Below, piece by piece: positions 26,910 through 35,413 of a stretch of DNA of 36,668 nt (the first letter of the stretch is position 1; each line of letters starts with the position of its first letter). The DNA is from Acidimicrobiia bacterium. GTDB taxonomy: Bacteria > Actinomycetota > Acidimicrobiia > Acidimicrobiales > Poriferisodalaceae. The notes under the pieces were generated by a model. It did not search any database and was not told the origin of the DNA. It saw nothing but the letters and a program-made list of their open reading frames with translations. The DNA lies in NCBI GenBank assembly GCA_022828045.1, contig JAJEIW010000130.1:1-36668 (forward strand), given 5' to 3'. The translations under genes and the position numbers were made by a program.

Positions 26910-27001
26910 AGTTTGGCTTAACTGCCATCGGCCAAACTGCCGGTTGCGGCGAACCGGGCACCCGTGAACGATGGTGCCTGCGGAGCTTGGGGTTGAAGCT
27001 C
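26910..27001 (+). promoter_or_regulatory. Cluster of four inverted repeats upstream of the PTS locus
   Basis: Four perfect inverted repeats follow one another. They are AGTTTGGC/GCCAAACT (26910-26917 and 26931-26938), CCGGTT/AACCGG (26940-26945 and 26952-26957), GGCACC/GGTGCC (26957-26962 and 26973-26978), and GAGCTT/AAGCTC (26983-26988 and 26996-27001). The dehydrogenase start follows at 27021 after a GGGAGGA ribosome site. The block may hold operators for the PRD-type regulator or for another repressor, or may fold as a structured mRNA leader. Confidence 0.55.
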
Positions 27002-27020
27002 CTGCAGGGAGGACCTGCCC

Positions 27021-28787
27021 GTGACGGCGACCGGCGAGTGGTCATACGACCGATACCGAGAGGGCACGGCGCCCCTTCCGCGTCCGAATCTGGCATGGAA
27101 TAGCTACGGCAGAGGCGTCGAGAGCATCGGCCGCGACGGGCGCCCGGAACCGGTCGATGTGCCGGCGCTGGCGCCCGATCAACTGCTGGTGCGGGTCGAC
27201 GCTGTCGGGCTCTGCTTCTCCGACGTGAAGCTGATCCGTCTGGGCTCCGAGCATCCCAAGCTGTACGGACGCGATCTGTCGATTGACCCCATTCGCCTCG
27301 GCCACGAGGCGACGGTGACGGTCATCGAGGTGGGCGACGACCTCGCCGACACTTACCGCACCGGTGATCGTCTCGCCATCCAGCCGGACATCTACTTGAA
27401 CGGCCGCAGTGTGGCCTACGGCTACACCATCCCCGGCGGCCTGATCCAGTACCACCTGATCGGTCCCGAGATCCTCGCTGCAGACGGTGTCTCCTATGTG
27501 ATTCCGGTTGCTGAGGGCATCGGATACGCGGCAGCAGCGTTGTCTGAGCCCTGGGCATGCGTGGAAGCTGCATACACGCAGCGCCGACGGCTGTGGCCGC
27601 GCAGCGACGGCACGGCCTGGATCATCGGCCACCCCGACGACGAGCGCAGCTACGACTTCGGCGAGACGCTTCGCGACACCGCTCGCGTCGTGCTCACAGG
27701 TGTGAGCCCGAGCACCGTCACGGCCGTACTCAAGGCCACGGGTCCGCGTACCGAGACATCTGTCGTCGATGCCTTGGAGTTGGCGGAGTATTCCTCGCTT
27801 GTCGATCGTGAGACCGATGGAGAGGGCTTCGACGACATCATTCTCCTCGACCCGAGGTCTGCCTCCGAGGTGACCGAGATCGCGCGGCACATCGCGTTTC
27901 GCGGCACGCTCAATCTCGTCAGCGAACGCTCGCTGGACGGTCCGTCGTCTATCGACTTCGGTCGTTTGCACTACGACTACACGGCCTTTGTGGGCACACG
28001 CGGCCCGAAGATTGCGGCGGCATACGGCGAGCAGCGCAATCGCTGTGATCTCCGTCCCGGCGGTTTGGCGGTATTCGTCGGCGCAGGCGGACCGATGGGT
28101 CAGATGCACGTGCAGCGCGCGCTCGAGAAGGCCGATGGCCCCGCGGTTGTCATCGGCATCGACCCCGACCGCGGGCGCCTCGACGTGCTGGCCGACTCGC
28201 TCGGCCCGCTCGCGGAACGCTCTGGCTGCGAACTCATCGTGCTGAATGCCGACGCGTCCGATCCGGGCGTGCGTGAGCTTGTCGATCAGCGTTCAGCCGG
28301 AGCTGGTGCCGACGATGTCATCGTCACGGTGCCAGTGGCATCGGTGATGGCTTCGGCGGCGCAGTTGATGAGCCCCGACGGGATGCTGGTGTTCTTCGCT
28401 GGCGTCGCCAACGGCACCACTGGGCCGCTCGACATGAGCCCGGTGTATCTGAGCAATGCTCAATACACGGGCACGTCGGGTTCGACACTGGATGATCAGG
28501 CGCTGGTGCTCGACAAAACGGCACAGGGCTCCCTGTCGCCCGACTTGAATCTGGCCGCGGTCGGTGGAATCGAAGCCGGCCGGGACGGCGTGCAGGCGAT
28601 GCTCGATGGCCGGTTCGCCGGAAAGATCGTCATATTCCCCCAGGTCACCGGAATGCCGCTGCTCGGACTGGACGAGCTGGCCGACAAGTTCCCGGAGATC
28701 GGCAGCGCCTTGGGACCGCAGGGCCAGTGGACCTCCGAAGCCGAACGGCGGCTGCTCGAGATCTGCGGAGTCGTCGAGGACTCGTGA
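27021..28787 (+). CDS. Medium-chain (zinc-type) dehydrogenase with extra internal domain
   Basis: A 588-residue oxidoreductase of the medium-chain dehydrogenase superfamily. The GroES-like half has C65 (VGLCFSDVK), G94-H95-E96 and E177 as likely zinc ligands, plus GGLIQYHLIG. The nucleotide-binding fold shows VGAGGPMG at 353-360. The usual length is about 340-410 residues. The excess is a segment of about 145 residues (roughly 195-340) containing AWIIGHPDD and DDIILLDPRS, which reads like a second, degenerate Rossmann-type unit. The nearest recollection is the L-sorbose-1-phosphate reductase type. Position at the head of a PTS operon suggests it oxidises or reduces the imported sugar or polyol phosphate; the substrate is unknown. 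GTG 27021 has a strong GGGAGGA upstream. The structural four-Cys zinc lobe is absent. Confidence 0.8.
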   Translation: MTATGEWSYDRYREGTAPLPRPNLAWNSYGRGVESIGRDGRPEPVDVPALAPDQLLVRVDAVGLCFSDVKLIRLGSEHPKLYGRDLSIDPIRLGHEATVTVIEVGDDLADTYRTGDRLAIQPDIYLNGRSVAYGYTIPGGLIQYHLIGPEILAADGVSYVIPVAEGIGYAAAALSEPWACVEAAYTQRRRLWPRSDGTAWIIGHPDDERSYDFGETLRDTARVVLTGVSPSTVTAVLKATGPRTETSVVDALELAEYSSLVDRETDGEGFDDIILLDPRSASEVTEIARHIAFRGTLNLVSERSLDGPSSIDFGRLHYDYTAFVGTRGPKIAAAYGEQRNRCDLRPGGLAVFVGAGGPMGQMHVQRALEKADGPAVVIGIDPDRGRLDVLADSLGPLAERSGCELIVLNADASDPGVRELVDQRSAGAGADDVIVTVPVASVMASAAQLMSPDGMLVFFAGVANGTTGPLDMSPVYLSNAQYTGTSGSTLDDQALVLDKTAQGSLSPDLNLAAVGGIEAGRDGVQAMLDGRFAGKIVIFPQVTGMPLLGLDELADKFPEIGSALGPQGQWTSEAERRLLEICGVVEDS

Positions 28788-29710
28788 TCACAACGCTGAC
28801 GCCGAATCCGAGTTTCGACCGGACACTGCGCGTCAGTGCACTTCAGCGAGGCGAGGTGCACCGGGCATCACTCGTACGCGTCGAGTGCGCCGGCAAGGGA
28901 GTCAACGTCGCCCGCGCCCTCGCTGTCAACGAGCACCCGGCGAGGGCCGTGTTCCCGGCCAACGATGAAGACTTCGCAGCCTTTGATGCCGCGTTGACCG
29001 CAACCGGGGTGACGTCGCATGCGGTCCGGATTCGAGGGTCCATCCGGAGCAACATCACCGTGGTCGAGCCCGACGGCACGACCACGAAAGTCAACGAGCC
29101 GGGACCGGAACTCAATGGTGCTGAGGCTGCCGAGCTGATACGAGCCGCGGTGACGGCCTCGGATTGGCTGATTGCCAGCGGAAGCCTTGCACCTCGAACG
29201 CCCACGGACTTCTACGCTCAGCTCGCCGCGTCACTTCCCGACGCGGCGCATCGGCTCGCTGTCGATTCAAGTGGTCAACCGCTTCAACAGCTCGTCGGTA
29301 CACCGTGCGCAGTGGTGAAGCCAAACCTCAGTGAGCTGGCCGATCTCACACCCCGGCGCTTGTGCACCGTGGGCGATGTCGTCGACGCAGCCCGGGATCT
29401 GCACGACGGCGGCTGGGGTTCGGTGCTGGTCAGTCTCGGACGCTTCGGCGCGGTGCTGGTGAGTGACGAGATCTCCTACGGCACGGTCGCTGCGACCGAT
29501 GTACGCAACACGGTGGGAGCGGGCGATGCACTGCTGGCTGGTTTCATCTCTGCAGGCGGTCGGGGAGTGACAGCGCTCGCCGAGGGCCTTGCCTGGGCCG
29601 CGGCCGCGGTGAGATCGGTGGGCACGGCGGGCGCCCGCGTCAGCCTTGATGATCGATGTGCGGTCGTCGTGTCGCAGTGTGTGCCGCGAGATCTGCCCGT
29701 GGAGGAGTGA
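28784..29710 (+). CDS. PfkB-family sugar phosphate kinase, 1-phosphofructokinase-like
   Basis: A 308-residue ribokinase-family kinase. The start MITTLTPNPSFDRTL, then AGKGVNVARAL and NTVGAGDALLAGF with the catalytic base at D248, are the signature of the 1-phosphofructokinase/tagatose-6-phosphate kinase subgroup. These enzymes phosphorylate fructose-1-phosphate or tagatose-6-phosphate to the bisphosphate. GTG 28784 overlaps the dehydrogenase stop as GTGA, and the protein aligns from its first residue with the family start, so longer starts are rejected. Being next to the dehydrogenase, it probably acts on the ketose phosphate made by that enzyme. No bisphosphate aldolase is in the window. Confidence 0.85.
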   Translation: MITTLTPNPSFDRTLRVSALQRGEVHRASLVRVECAGKGVNVARALAVNEHPARAVFPANDEDFAAFDAALTATGVTSHAVRIRGSIRSNITVVEPDGTTTKVNEPGPELNGAEAAELIRAAVTASDWLIASGSLAPRTPTDFYAQLAASLPDAAHRLAVDSSGQPLQQLVGTPCAVVKPNLSELADLTPRRLCTVGDVVDAARDLHDGGWGSVLVSLGRFGAVLVSDEISYGTVAATDVRNTVGAGDALLAGFISAGGRGVTALAEGLAWAAAAVRSVGTAGARVSLDDRCAVVVSQCVPRDLPVEE

Positions 29711-29712
29711 GC

Positions 29713-30390
29713 ATGCGCGAACAGTTCCCGCTCCCGATCTCGGCGATGTTCCGCTCCGGAATCTCGGGGTACTTCAAGAACGTTGTCCCGCTGACCTCCG
29801 CCGCTGCGGTCACCATCGCAGTATTCGGCGTCTTCCGATTCTGGGCACAGGCTGCCACCAATGACGACAGGGTCTTTCAGTCGATCGTCTTTGATCTCGT
29901 CGGGCTCGTGCTGGCTGGCACGATTGCGCTGCCGTGGTTCGCGTATGCCCTTGATGCTGCTCGCGACAAGCCGATCGACGTTGGCGGGCCATGGCGCAGC
30001 GGCAAACAGTTCGCCGCCCAGTTCGTATGCGCAGTCTTCTTCTGGGCGGCTTTCTTGCTCGGATTGCGCTACTTGGCAGGAATCCCGTCGATTCTCGCCG
30101 CGCTGTTCTACGGGTTCTACGGCTACGTCGTCGCAGATCGGGCGGCGAAGGGAGGCCTGCGAGCACTGGGCACCAGCGTCCGCCTCGGCACCAAGCGACG
30201 GGTTGCACTCTTCGCGATATTGGCGCTGTTCGGAGCATTCAATCTGCTGGCCGCGATCCCGCTCGGTTATGCCGTATCAGTGCTGACGGTCGTGCTCACG
30301 CTTGCCTTGCTCACCGTCACCGCCAGCGTCACGCTCGTCGGGTGGGCATGCCTGTACGACGCCTTGACTGAGCGACTGGACGAGCAATGA
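29713..30390 (+). CDS. Unrecognised polytopic membrane protein in the PTS locus
   Basis: A 225-residue membrane protein with about five or six hydrophobic spans (roughly residues 26-46, 55-76, 98-118, 122-140, 160-180 and 185-212). The N-terminus is amphipathic (FRSGISGYFKN), and the segment around AAKGGLRALGTSVRLG resembles loops of bacterial integral membrane proteins of the DUF975/YciC kind, but I cannot assign a family. ATG 29713 has GGAGG at 29701-29705; upstream starts run into the kinase gene. The 3' end overlaps ptsI by ATGA. Its tight coupling to both neighbours suggests a role in the same uptake pathway. Confidence 0.75.
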   Translation: MREQFPLPISAMFRSGISGYFKNVVPLTSAAAVTIAVFGVFRFWAQAATNDDRVFQSIVFDLVGLVLAGTIALPWFAYALDAARDKPIDVGGPWRSGKQFAAQFVCAVFFWAAFLLGLRYLAGIPSILAALFYGFYGYVVADRAAKGGLRALGTSVRLGTKRRVALFAILALFGAFNLLAAIPLGYAVSVLTVVLTLALLTVTASVTLVGWACLYDALTERLDEQ

Positions 30391-32093
30391 GCGAAGCACC
30401 AGAGATCAGGCTGGGCGGAACTCCAGCCTCGGCGGGCGTCGCCATCGGGCCGGCGATCGTCGTCGACCCGCAAGCAGCGGTGGTGCCGGATCTGGCAGAC
30501 CCTGCCGCTGCGTTCAGCGAAGCGAGCGCAGCGGTGAGTCGACAACTTGAATCGTTGTGCGAGACGGCTCGGGCGGCCGGGCGCTCCGAAGCGGGTGATG
30601 TCCTCGAAGCCCAGGCGCTGATGGCACAGGACCCGATGCTGGCCGACGCCGTTGCCACTGCGCTCGATGGCGGCGCCGGACTGGATGCCGCGCTGCATCA
30701 GGCGCGCCAGCAGATCGAGGAGCTGTTCGCGGCGATCGACGATCAGTACATCGCGGCACGAGCTCAGGACGTGATCGAAGTCACCGACCGGATCCGCCGA
30801 TCGCTCGCCGGCGTCGAGGTGCCCGACTTGGAGCAGATCGCTGAACCGTCGGTGCTCGTTGCGAGGGCGCTCACCGCGGCCGACACCGCCGCGCTCGACC
30901 CCGCATCGGTGCTCGGCTTCGCGACCGAAGCCGGCGGGCCCACCTCTCACGTTGCCATCATCGCTCGATCGCTGGGCGTCGCGGCCGTGGTGGGAGCCGC
31001 GGGCATCGTCGACCGCACGCGAGCAGGTGACCCGGTCGCCATCGACGGCGCGACGGGCGATCTCATCATCCACCCGACCGAGGCGACGCTCGACGATTTT
31101 GCGGCACGCCGCGAGGCGTTCGACGCCGCGGTTGCCGCCGCCGATCAGTTCAGGGGCATCAGCGTGGCCCTCGGCGAACATCAGGTCCAGGTGCCAGCCA
31201 ACGTGGGATCCCGCGATGACGTCGAGAGCGCCGTCGCCGCCGCGGCGGAGGGCATCGGCCTGCTTCGCACCGAGTTCCTGTTTCTCGACCGGTCTGATGC
31301 ACCCAGCGAGGACGAGCAATTCGATTTCTACGCGTTTGCCGGTTCCAGCTTCAGTGAACCCGTCGTGATCAGGACCTTCGACATCGGCGGCGACAAACCG
31401 GCGCCCTATCTCAGCATCGCACCAGAGGAGAATCCATTCCTCGGTGTGCGCGGCGCGCGGCTGTACAGCGAGTTCCCCGAGGTGTTCGAAACGCAGGTGA
31501 GAGCAATCCTGCGAGCTGCAATCGACTCCCCGATCTGTCTGATGCTTCCCATGGTGTCCACGGTGACCGAGATAGATGACCTGCGCAGCCGGATTGCCGA
31601 GATCTCGGCCGGGTTGACAGCAAGCGGAGTGCGCCATGAGATGCCGCCGATCGGGATCATGGTGGAAGTCCCCTCGGTGGCACTGGTGGCCGACGCCGTG
31701 GCACCCCATGTGGATTTCTTCTCGATCGGAACCAACGATCTCACGCAGTACGTCATGGCTGCTGACCGCACCAACTCCGGGCTCGACGAACTCCAGGATC
31801 CGCTCCATCCTGCGGTGCTGGCTCTGTGCGAGCGCACAGTGGCCGCGGCCAGGCGCAACGGCATCAGCGTGTCGGTGTGCGGTCTCGCTGCGGCCGACCC
31901 GCTCGGTGCTGCGGTATTCGCCGCCATGGGCGTCGACAAGCTCTCGGTCAGCCCGCGAGCGGTCAACATTGTGAAAGCGGCGGTCGCGGCAACAGATGCG
32001 TCGACGGCCGACTCGATGGTCCGGGCGGCCCTTGCAGCGGCGACCGCTGATGAAGCCCGCAGCATCATCGCCGACACGACTGGCAGCCCATGA
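30387..32093 (+). CDS. ptsI: Phosphotransferase system Enzyme I
   Basis: Enzyme I takes phosphate from phosphoenolpyruvate and passes it to HPr. The phosphorylated His is H188 in GGPTSHVAIIARSLG. The PEP-binding barrel shows RTEFLFLDR, FDIGGDKPAPYL, SIGTNDLTQYVMAADR and the C-terminal active-site Cys in VSVCGLAADP. Length is 568 residues, normal for the family. ATG 30387 overlaps the stop of the membrane protein gene. The 3' end overlaps the PRD regulator (ATGA). Having the general PTS enzyme inside a sugar-specific operon suggests this may be the only PTS in the cell. Confidence 0.95.
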   Translation: MSEAPEIRLGGTPASAGVAIGPAIVVDPQAAVVPDLADPAAAFSEASAAVSRQLESLCETARAAGRSEAGDVLEAQALMAQDPMLADAVATALDGGAGLDAALHQARQQIEELFAAIDDQYIAARAQDVIEVTDRIRRSLAGVEVPDLEQIAEPSVLVARALTAADTAALDPASVLGFATEAGGPTSHVAIIARSLGVAAVVGAAGIVDRTRAGDPVAIDGATGDLIIHPTEATLDDFAARREAFDAAVAAADQFRGISVALGEHQVQVPANVGSRDDVESAVAAAAEGIGLLRTEFLFLDRSDAPSEDEQFDFYAFAGSSFSEPVVIRTFDIGGDKPAPYLSIAPEENPFLGVRGARLYSEFPEVFETQVRAILRAAIDSPICLMLPMVSTVTEIDDLRSRIAEISAGLTASGVRHEMPPIGIMVEVPSVALVADAVAPHVDFFSIGTNDLTQYVMAADRTNSGLDELQDPLHPAVLALCERTVAAARRNGISVSVCGLAAADPLGAAVFAAMGVDKLSVSPRAVNIVKAAVAATDASTADSMVRAALAAATADEARSIIADTTGSP

Positions 32094-33610
32094 CGGCCCT
32101 GCTCGACACCCGTGCCCTGCGCATCACTCGGTGGCTGCTGCAACAGGACCAACCCCGCAGCACTGCCGCGCTTGCCTCAGACCTCGGATTGAGCCAGCGC
32201 GTCGTCCGTTATCGACTCGACCAAGTCGAGCGGTTTCTCCAAGAATGCGGTGCTGAGCTGGCACGCAAACGGGGCCAAGGCCTGCTGGTCACTGCCACAT
32301 CCGATGTTCGTTCGAGAATCGCGGCCGGCATCCGGTCATTGCCAGAGGTGCCGCGGGTGTATGCCCCGCCTGAAAGGGCGCGGATTCTCCTCGCGGCACT
32401 GCTGTGGGAAGCGCCGGACGTGGTGTCCCTCGAGGAGCTCCACCTGGAACTGGAAGTCTCGAAGACATCGGCTCGCCGCGATCTGCAGAGGTGTGAGCCG
32501 TGGCTCGAACGCAATGGACTCCCGCTGGTGCGACGCGCCGGCCGAGGGATCTCGCTGGTCGGCACCGAACGACGCATCCGCCGCGTGACTGTGCAGCTCA
32601 TTCTCGAAGCAATCCCAGAAGAGGTACTGCACCTGCAGCTCGCTGAGGCACCGTCTGCAGCGCAACAGGCGACCGCGCGGGTGCCCATCGGCCTGCTGGA
32701 GCGGATCTTCACGCTTCCCTTGGCCGAGACCGCCGCGATCGTTCGGTCCAGCGCACTCGGCCAGACGCTCACCACAGGCCGCAGCGATGCGGTCTTCGCC
32801 CTGTATCTGGCAGTGTCGGTCGCCCGGATCCAAGCAGGACGCTGCGTCGCACTTGATGCTGGTTCGCATCGGTCGGCGATGGACCATCCCATTGCCCGCA
32901 GCGTCGCGACCATCGTTCCGAGCTTGGAGCAGCTTGCCGGCACCAGCCTCCCCGCGGCAGAGGTGGCGACGATCACCGAATATCTGCTCGGACTCGATGC
33001 CCTCGACACCGCACACTCGGGTTCGGAGGGCATCGGCGATGAACTCCTCGACGCGATCATGCAACTCGCCGGCGACAGGCTTCACACGGCACTCGTCGAC
33101 GACTCGGAGCTCAGGCGTGGGTTGGCGGCTCATCTCGAACGTCTCGGTGTTCGCCTGCGCTATGGGTTGCCGATTCACAATCCCCTGCTCGAAGAAGTGC
33201 GCGAGCGTTATCCCGACGTGTATGCCGTCGCCGGCGAGATGGCATCACTGATCGCCGAGACGATGCATGTGGCGGTCGCTGAGGACGAGATCGGCTTCAT
33301 CACCATGTACGTCTCGGGTGCGATGGAACGAGCGCGGCTCCGGCCGAGGCGCCGCGCCCTCGTCGTATGCCCCAGCGGGATGGCCACGGTCTGGGTGCTC
33401 GTGTCTCGGATCAAATCCGAGTTCCCCGAACTGGACCTTGTGGAAGTCCTGTCTGAGGGAGGATTCGAAGAACTCCCGCATGATGACTTCGACCTCGTCA
33501 TCTCGACGGTGCCACTGCGGGCAAGCGACGTACCGGTGGTGGTGGTCAGCCCTCTGCTGTCGACAACCGATGTCGCACAGGTCGCGCTATACGCCTTATC
33601 CCGCGCGTGA
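32090..33610 (+). CDS. PRD-domain transcriptional regulator with EIIB-like domain (MtlR/BglG type)
   Basis: A 506-residue regulator. The N-terminus has a helix-turn-helix (STAALASDLGLSQRVVRYRLDQVERFL, about residues 22-50) and a second one near residues 110-135 (VVSLEELHLELEVSKTSARRDLQR). Two PRD domains follow with candidate phosphorylated His H266 (MDHPIARS) and H363 (PIHNPL). The C-terminal part is EIIB-like with C427 in LVVCPSGMATV. Such proteins sense PTS flux through phosphorylation and control transcription of their own sugar operon. No C-terminal EIIA-like domain is seen, unlike full-length MtlR. ATG 32090 overlaps the ptsI stop. It probably acts on the upstream region of EIIC and on 26910-27001. 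Confidence 0.88.
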   Translation: MTALLDTRALRITRWLLQQDQPRSTAALASDLGLSQRVVRYRLDQVERFLQECGAELARKRGQGLLVTATSDVRSRIAAGIRSLPEVPRVYAPPERARILLAALLWEAPDVVSLEELHLELEVSKTSARRDLQRCEPWLERNGLPLVRRAGRGISLVGTERRIRRVTVQLILEAIPEEVLHLQLAEAPSAAQQATARVPIGLLERIFTLPLAETAAIVRSSALGQTLTTGRSDAVFALYLAVSVARIQAGRCVALDAGSHRSAMDHPIARSVATIVPSLEQLAGTSLPAAEVATITEYLLGLDALDTAHSGSEGIGDELLDAIMQLAGDRLHTALVDDSELRRGLAAHLERLGVRLRYGLPIHNPLLEEVRERYPDVYAVAGEMASLIAETMHVAVAEDEIGFITMYVSGAMERARLRPRRRALVVCPSGMATVWVLVSRIKSEFPELDLVEVLSEGGFEELPHDDFDLVISTVPLRASDVPVVVVSPLLSTTDVAQVALYALSRA

Positions 33611-33636
33611 TATTGGCTCATATGCCATTGAGACAT

Positions 33637-33679
33637 GGTGCCGTGCGCGCACCGAATTGTCGTTACCGAAAGGTGCCGT
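33637..33679 (+). promoter_or_regulatory. Repeated GGTGCC motif upstream of EIIC
   Basis: GGTGCCGT occurs at 33637-33644 and 33672-33679. The first copy is also part of GGTGC-CGTGCGC-GCACC, an inverted repeat. A similar ATGGTGCC lies at 26971-26978, upstream of the dehydrogenase gene. These are candidate binding sites of the PRD regulator encoded next door. The 140-base gap (33611-33750) also contains an AGGGGG ribosome site before ATG 33751. Confidence 0.35.
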
Positions 33680-33750
33680 ATTGGCAGTAGATCCGGGTGG
33701 CTTCCAGGGGCAAGGATGATCCCATCGCCTGAAGCAAGGGGGTTCTACGC

Positions 33751-34887
33751 ATGCTTCAACGTGTCCAACGTTTCGGCGGCTTCTTGTCGAGCATGGTCAT
33801 ACCGAATATCGGTGCCTTCATGGCATGGGGTTTGATCACTGCTCTATTCATCCCGACAGGTTGGCTAGCCAAGACCAGCATTGACTGGGACTGGGATGCC
33901 ATCACCGGCAACATTGTCGGACCGACGATCGTGTATCTGCTGCCCGTTCTGGTCGCATACACAGGCGGCAAGCTGATCCACGGCCACCGCGGTGGCGTGC
34001 TCGGCGCAGTCGCTGTCCTCGGCGTCATCGGCGGTGCATCCTTCGAGTTGGCTTCTGGTGCCTCGGCCCAGAATGTGCCGCAGTTCCTCGGAGCAATGAT
34101 CGTTGGCCCGCTCGCGGGTTACGCGATGAGGGAGATCGACAAGTGGCTCGAGGACAAGCGTCCCGCCGGGTTCGAGATGCTCATCAACAACTTCTCTCAG
34201 GCCATCGCCGGGCTCTGCTTGGCCCTGCTCGGTTACGTGGTCATCGGACCGATCACATCGAGCATCGCCAACGCATTCGGCAACATGGTTGAGGGCATCA
34301 GCGATGCCGGATTGCTGCCGCTCATGGACCTGCCCATCGAAGTCGGCAAGGTGCTGTTCCTGAACAACGCCATCAACCACGGGGTGCTCACGCCGCTCGG
34401 CTCAACCGACGTGGCTGAGACAGGCCGCTCCATCTACTACATGCTCGAGTCGAACCCCGGACCTGGTCTGGGACTGCTGCTCGCGTACTGGTTTGCCGGC
34501 AAGGGGCTGGCCAAGCTGTCCGCCCCTGGCTCCATCGTCATCCACTTTTTCGGCGGGATCCACGAGGTGTACTTCCCGTATGTCCTGATGAACCCGGTGA
34601 TGATCGGTGCGATGTGGGCAGGCGGCATCACGGCCGACATTGTTTTCGTCATCTTCGATGCAGGCCTCACCGGGCCGCCGTCGCCAGGCAGCATCTTCGC
34701 CTACTTCTCGTTCTTGCCGTCCGACGGCGGTGCGGTCGCAGGCGTGCTGCTCGGTATTGCCGCAGGGGCCGCAGCCGCATTCATCGTCGGCTCGATCCTG
34801 TTGAGACTCTTCCCGGTTCCGGAGATAGACGACAGCGACGATGACACCTCGCTCGACGACGCCATGGAGGGTGTCCCGCTGAACTGA
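33751..34887 (+). CDS. PTS mannitol-family EIIC membrane permease
   Basis: A 378-residue sugar-translocating EIIC. The N-terminus VQRFGGFLSSMVIPNIGAFMAWG is typical of mannitol-type (MtlA) permeases. The conserved blocks VLFLNNAINHGVLTPLG and GGIHEVYFPYVLMNP contain the residues that bind the substrate. About eight hydrophobic stretches are seen. The protein stops after a short acidic tail (EIDDSDDDTSLDDAMEG), so EIIB and EIIA are not fused but encoded by the next genes. ATG 33751 follows an AGGGGG. Homology to mannitol permeases does not fix the substrate, because related permeases carry other hexitols. Confidence 0.92.
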   Translation: MLQRVQRFGGFLSSMVIPNIGAFMAWGLITALFIPTGWLAKTSIDWDWDAITGNIVGPTIVYLLPVLVAYTGGKLIHGHRGGVLGAVAVLGVIGGASFELASGASAQNVPQFLGAMIVGPLAGYAMREIDKWLEDKRPAGFEMLINNFSQAIAGLCLALLGYVVIGPITSSIANAFGNMVEGISDAGLLPLMDLPIEVGKVLFLNNAINHGVLTPLGSTDVAETGRSIYYMLESNPGPGLGLLLAYWFAGKGLAKLSAPGSIVIHFFGGIHEVYFPYVLMNPVMIGAMWAGGITADIVFVIFDAGLTGPPSPGSIFAYFSFLPSDGGAVAGVLLGIAAGAAAAFIVGSILLRLFPVPEIDDSDDDTSLDDAMEGVPLN

Positions 34888-34931
34888 GCCACGACGGAGG
34901 TTGCGCCGAGCCCCAGATGAGCGCGGCCTGA

Positions 34932-34974
34932 GGAGGCCGGGGCGGCTCAGGATTGCTGACCGCCCCGGTCCTCC
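34932..34974 (+). terminator. Strong GC hairpin between EIIC and EIIB genes
   Basis: GGAGGCCGGGGCGG (34932-34945) pairs with CCGCCCCGGTCCTCC (34960-34974), with one unpaired base, and CTCAG/CTGA extends the stem inwards. The tract after it, TAATCT, is not a good U-run, so complete termination is doubtful. In the middle of an operon, a partial terminator or mRNA-processing hairpin would lower or stabilise expression of the flanking genes. Confidence 0.5.
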
Positions 34975-35075
34975 TAATCTCAGTGGCCCATATTCTTCGT
35001 GGCACCGCCATCCTGCGTATTGGTCGGTGGCGCAGGAGCGGCACCAGTATCCGAAAGACCGACCGGAGATCAAAT

Positions 35076-35405
35076 ATGACGGAGCGAGTCACCAAGACGG
35101 CCAGCGACGTGAAGTTGATTGTGTTCGCCTGCGAAGCGGGTATGGGCAGCAGCCTGATGGGCGCAAATCAACTGAAGAAGATGGTCAAGAAAGCCAAGCT
35201 CGACATCGCCGTCGTGCATCGACCGGTAGGTCAGCTGGCTGACGATGCCGACGTGATAGTTGTCCATCAAGGCCTCGCGAAGCAGGCGCGGGAGAAAGTC
35301 CCGACGGCGGCCATCGTGCCGTTCGTGCTCTTCATGAATGACCCATCAGTGAAACAACTGGTCGCGACGCTGAAGGCCGGTGAGCCGGTCGTGTCAAAGA
35401 TCTGA
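35076..35405 (+). CDS. PTS EIIB component, mannitol family
   Basis: A 109-residue EIIB domain protein. LIVFACEAGMGSSLMGANQLKK contains the phosphorylated cysteine C19 and the loop that holds the phosphate, almost identical in pattern to the EIIB part of MtlA. EIIB receives phosphate from EIIA and transfers it to the sugar in EIIC. ATG 35076 is supported by GGAG about 8 bases upstream and by alignment of the domain; longer in-frame starts include the hairpin region and are rejected. The stop is 8 bases before the EIIA GTG. Confidence 0.92.
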   Translation: MTERVTKTASDVKLIVFACEAGMGSSLMGANQLKKMVKKAKLDIAVVHRPVGQLADDADVIVVHQGLAKQAREKVPTAAIVPFVLFMNDPSVKQLVATLKAGEPVVSKI

Positions 35406-35413
35406 GCTCTGAC

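Noticed and set aside
33611-33750. Ribonucleic antiterminator (RAT) target for a BglG-type protein
   Set aside because: The regulator has DNA-binding helix-turn-helix segments rather than an RNA-binding CAT domain, and no RAT/terminator overlap is visible.
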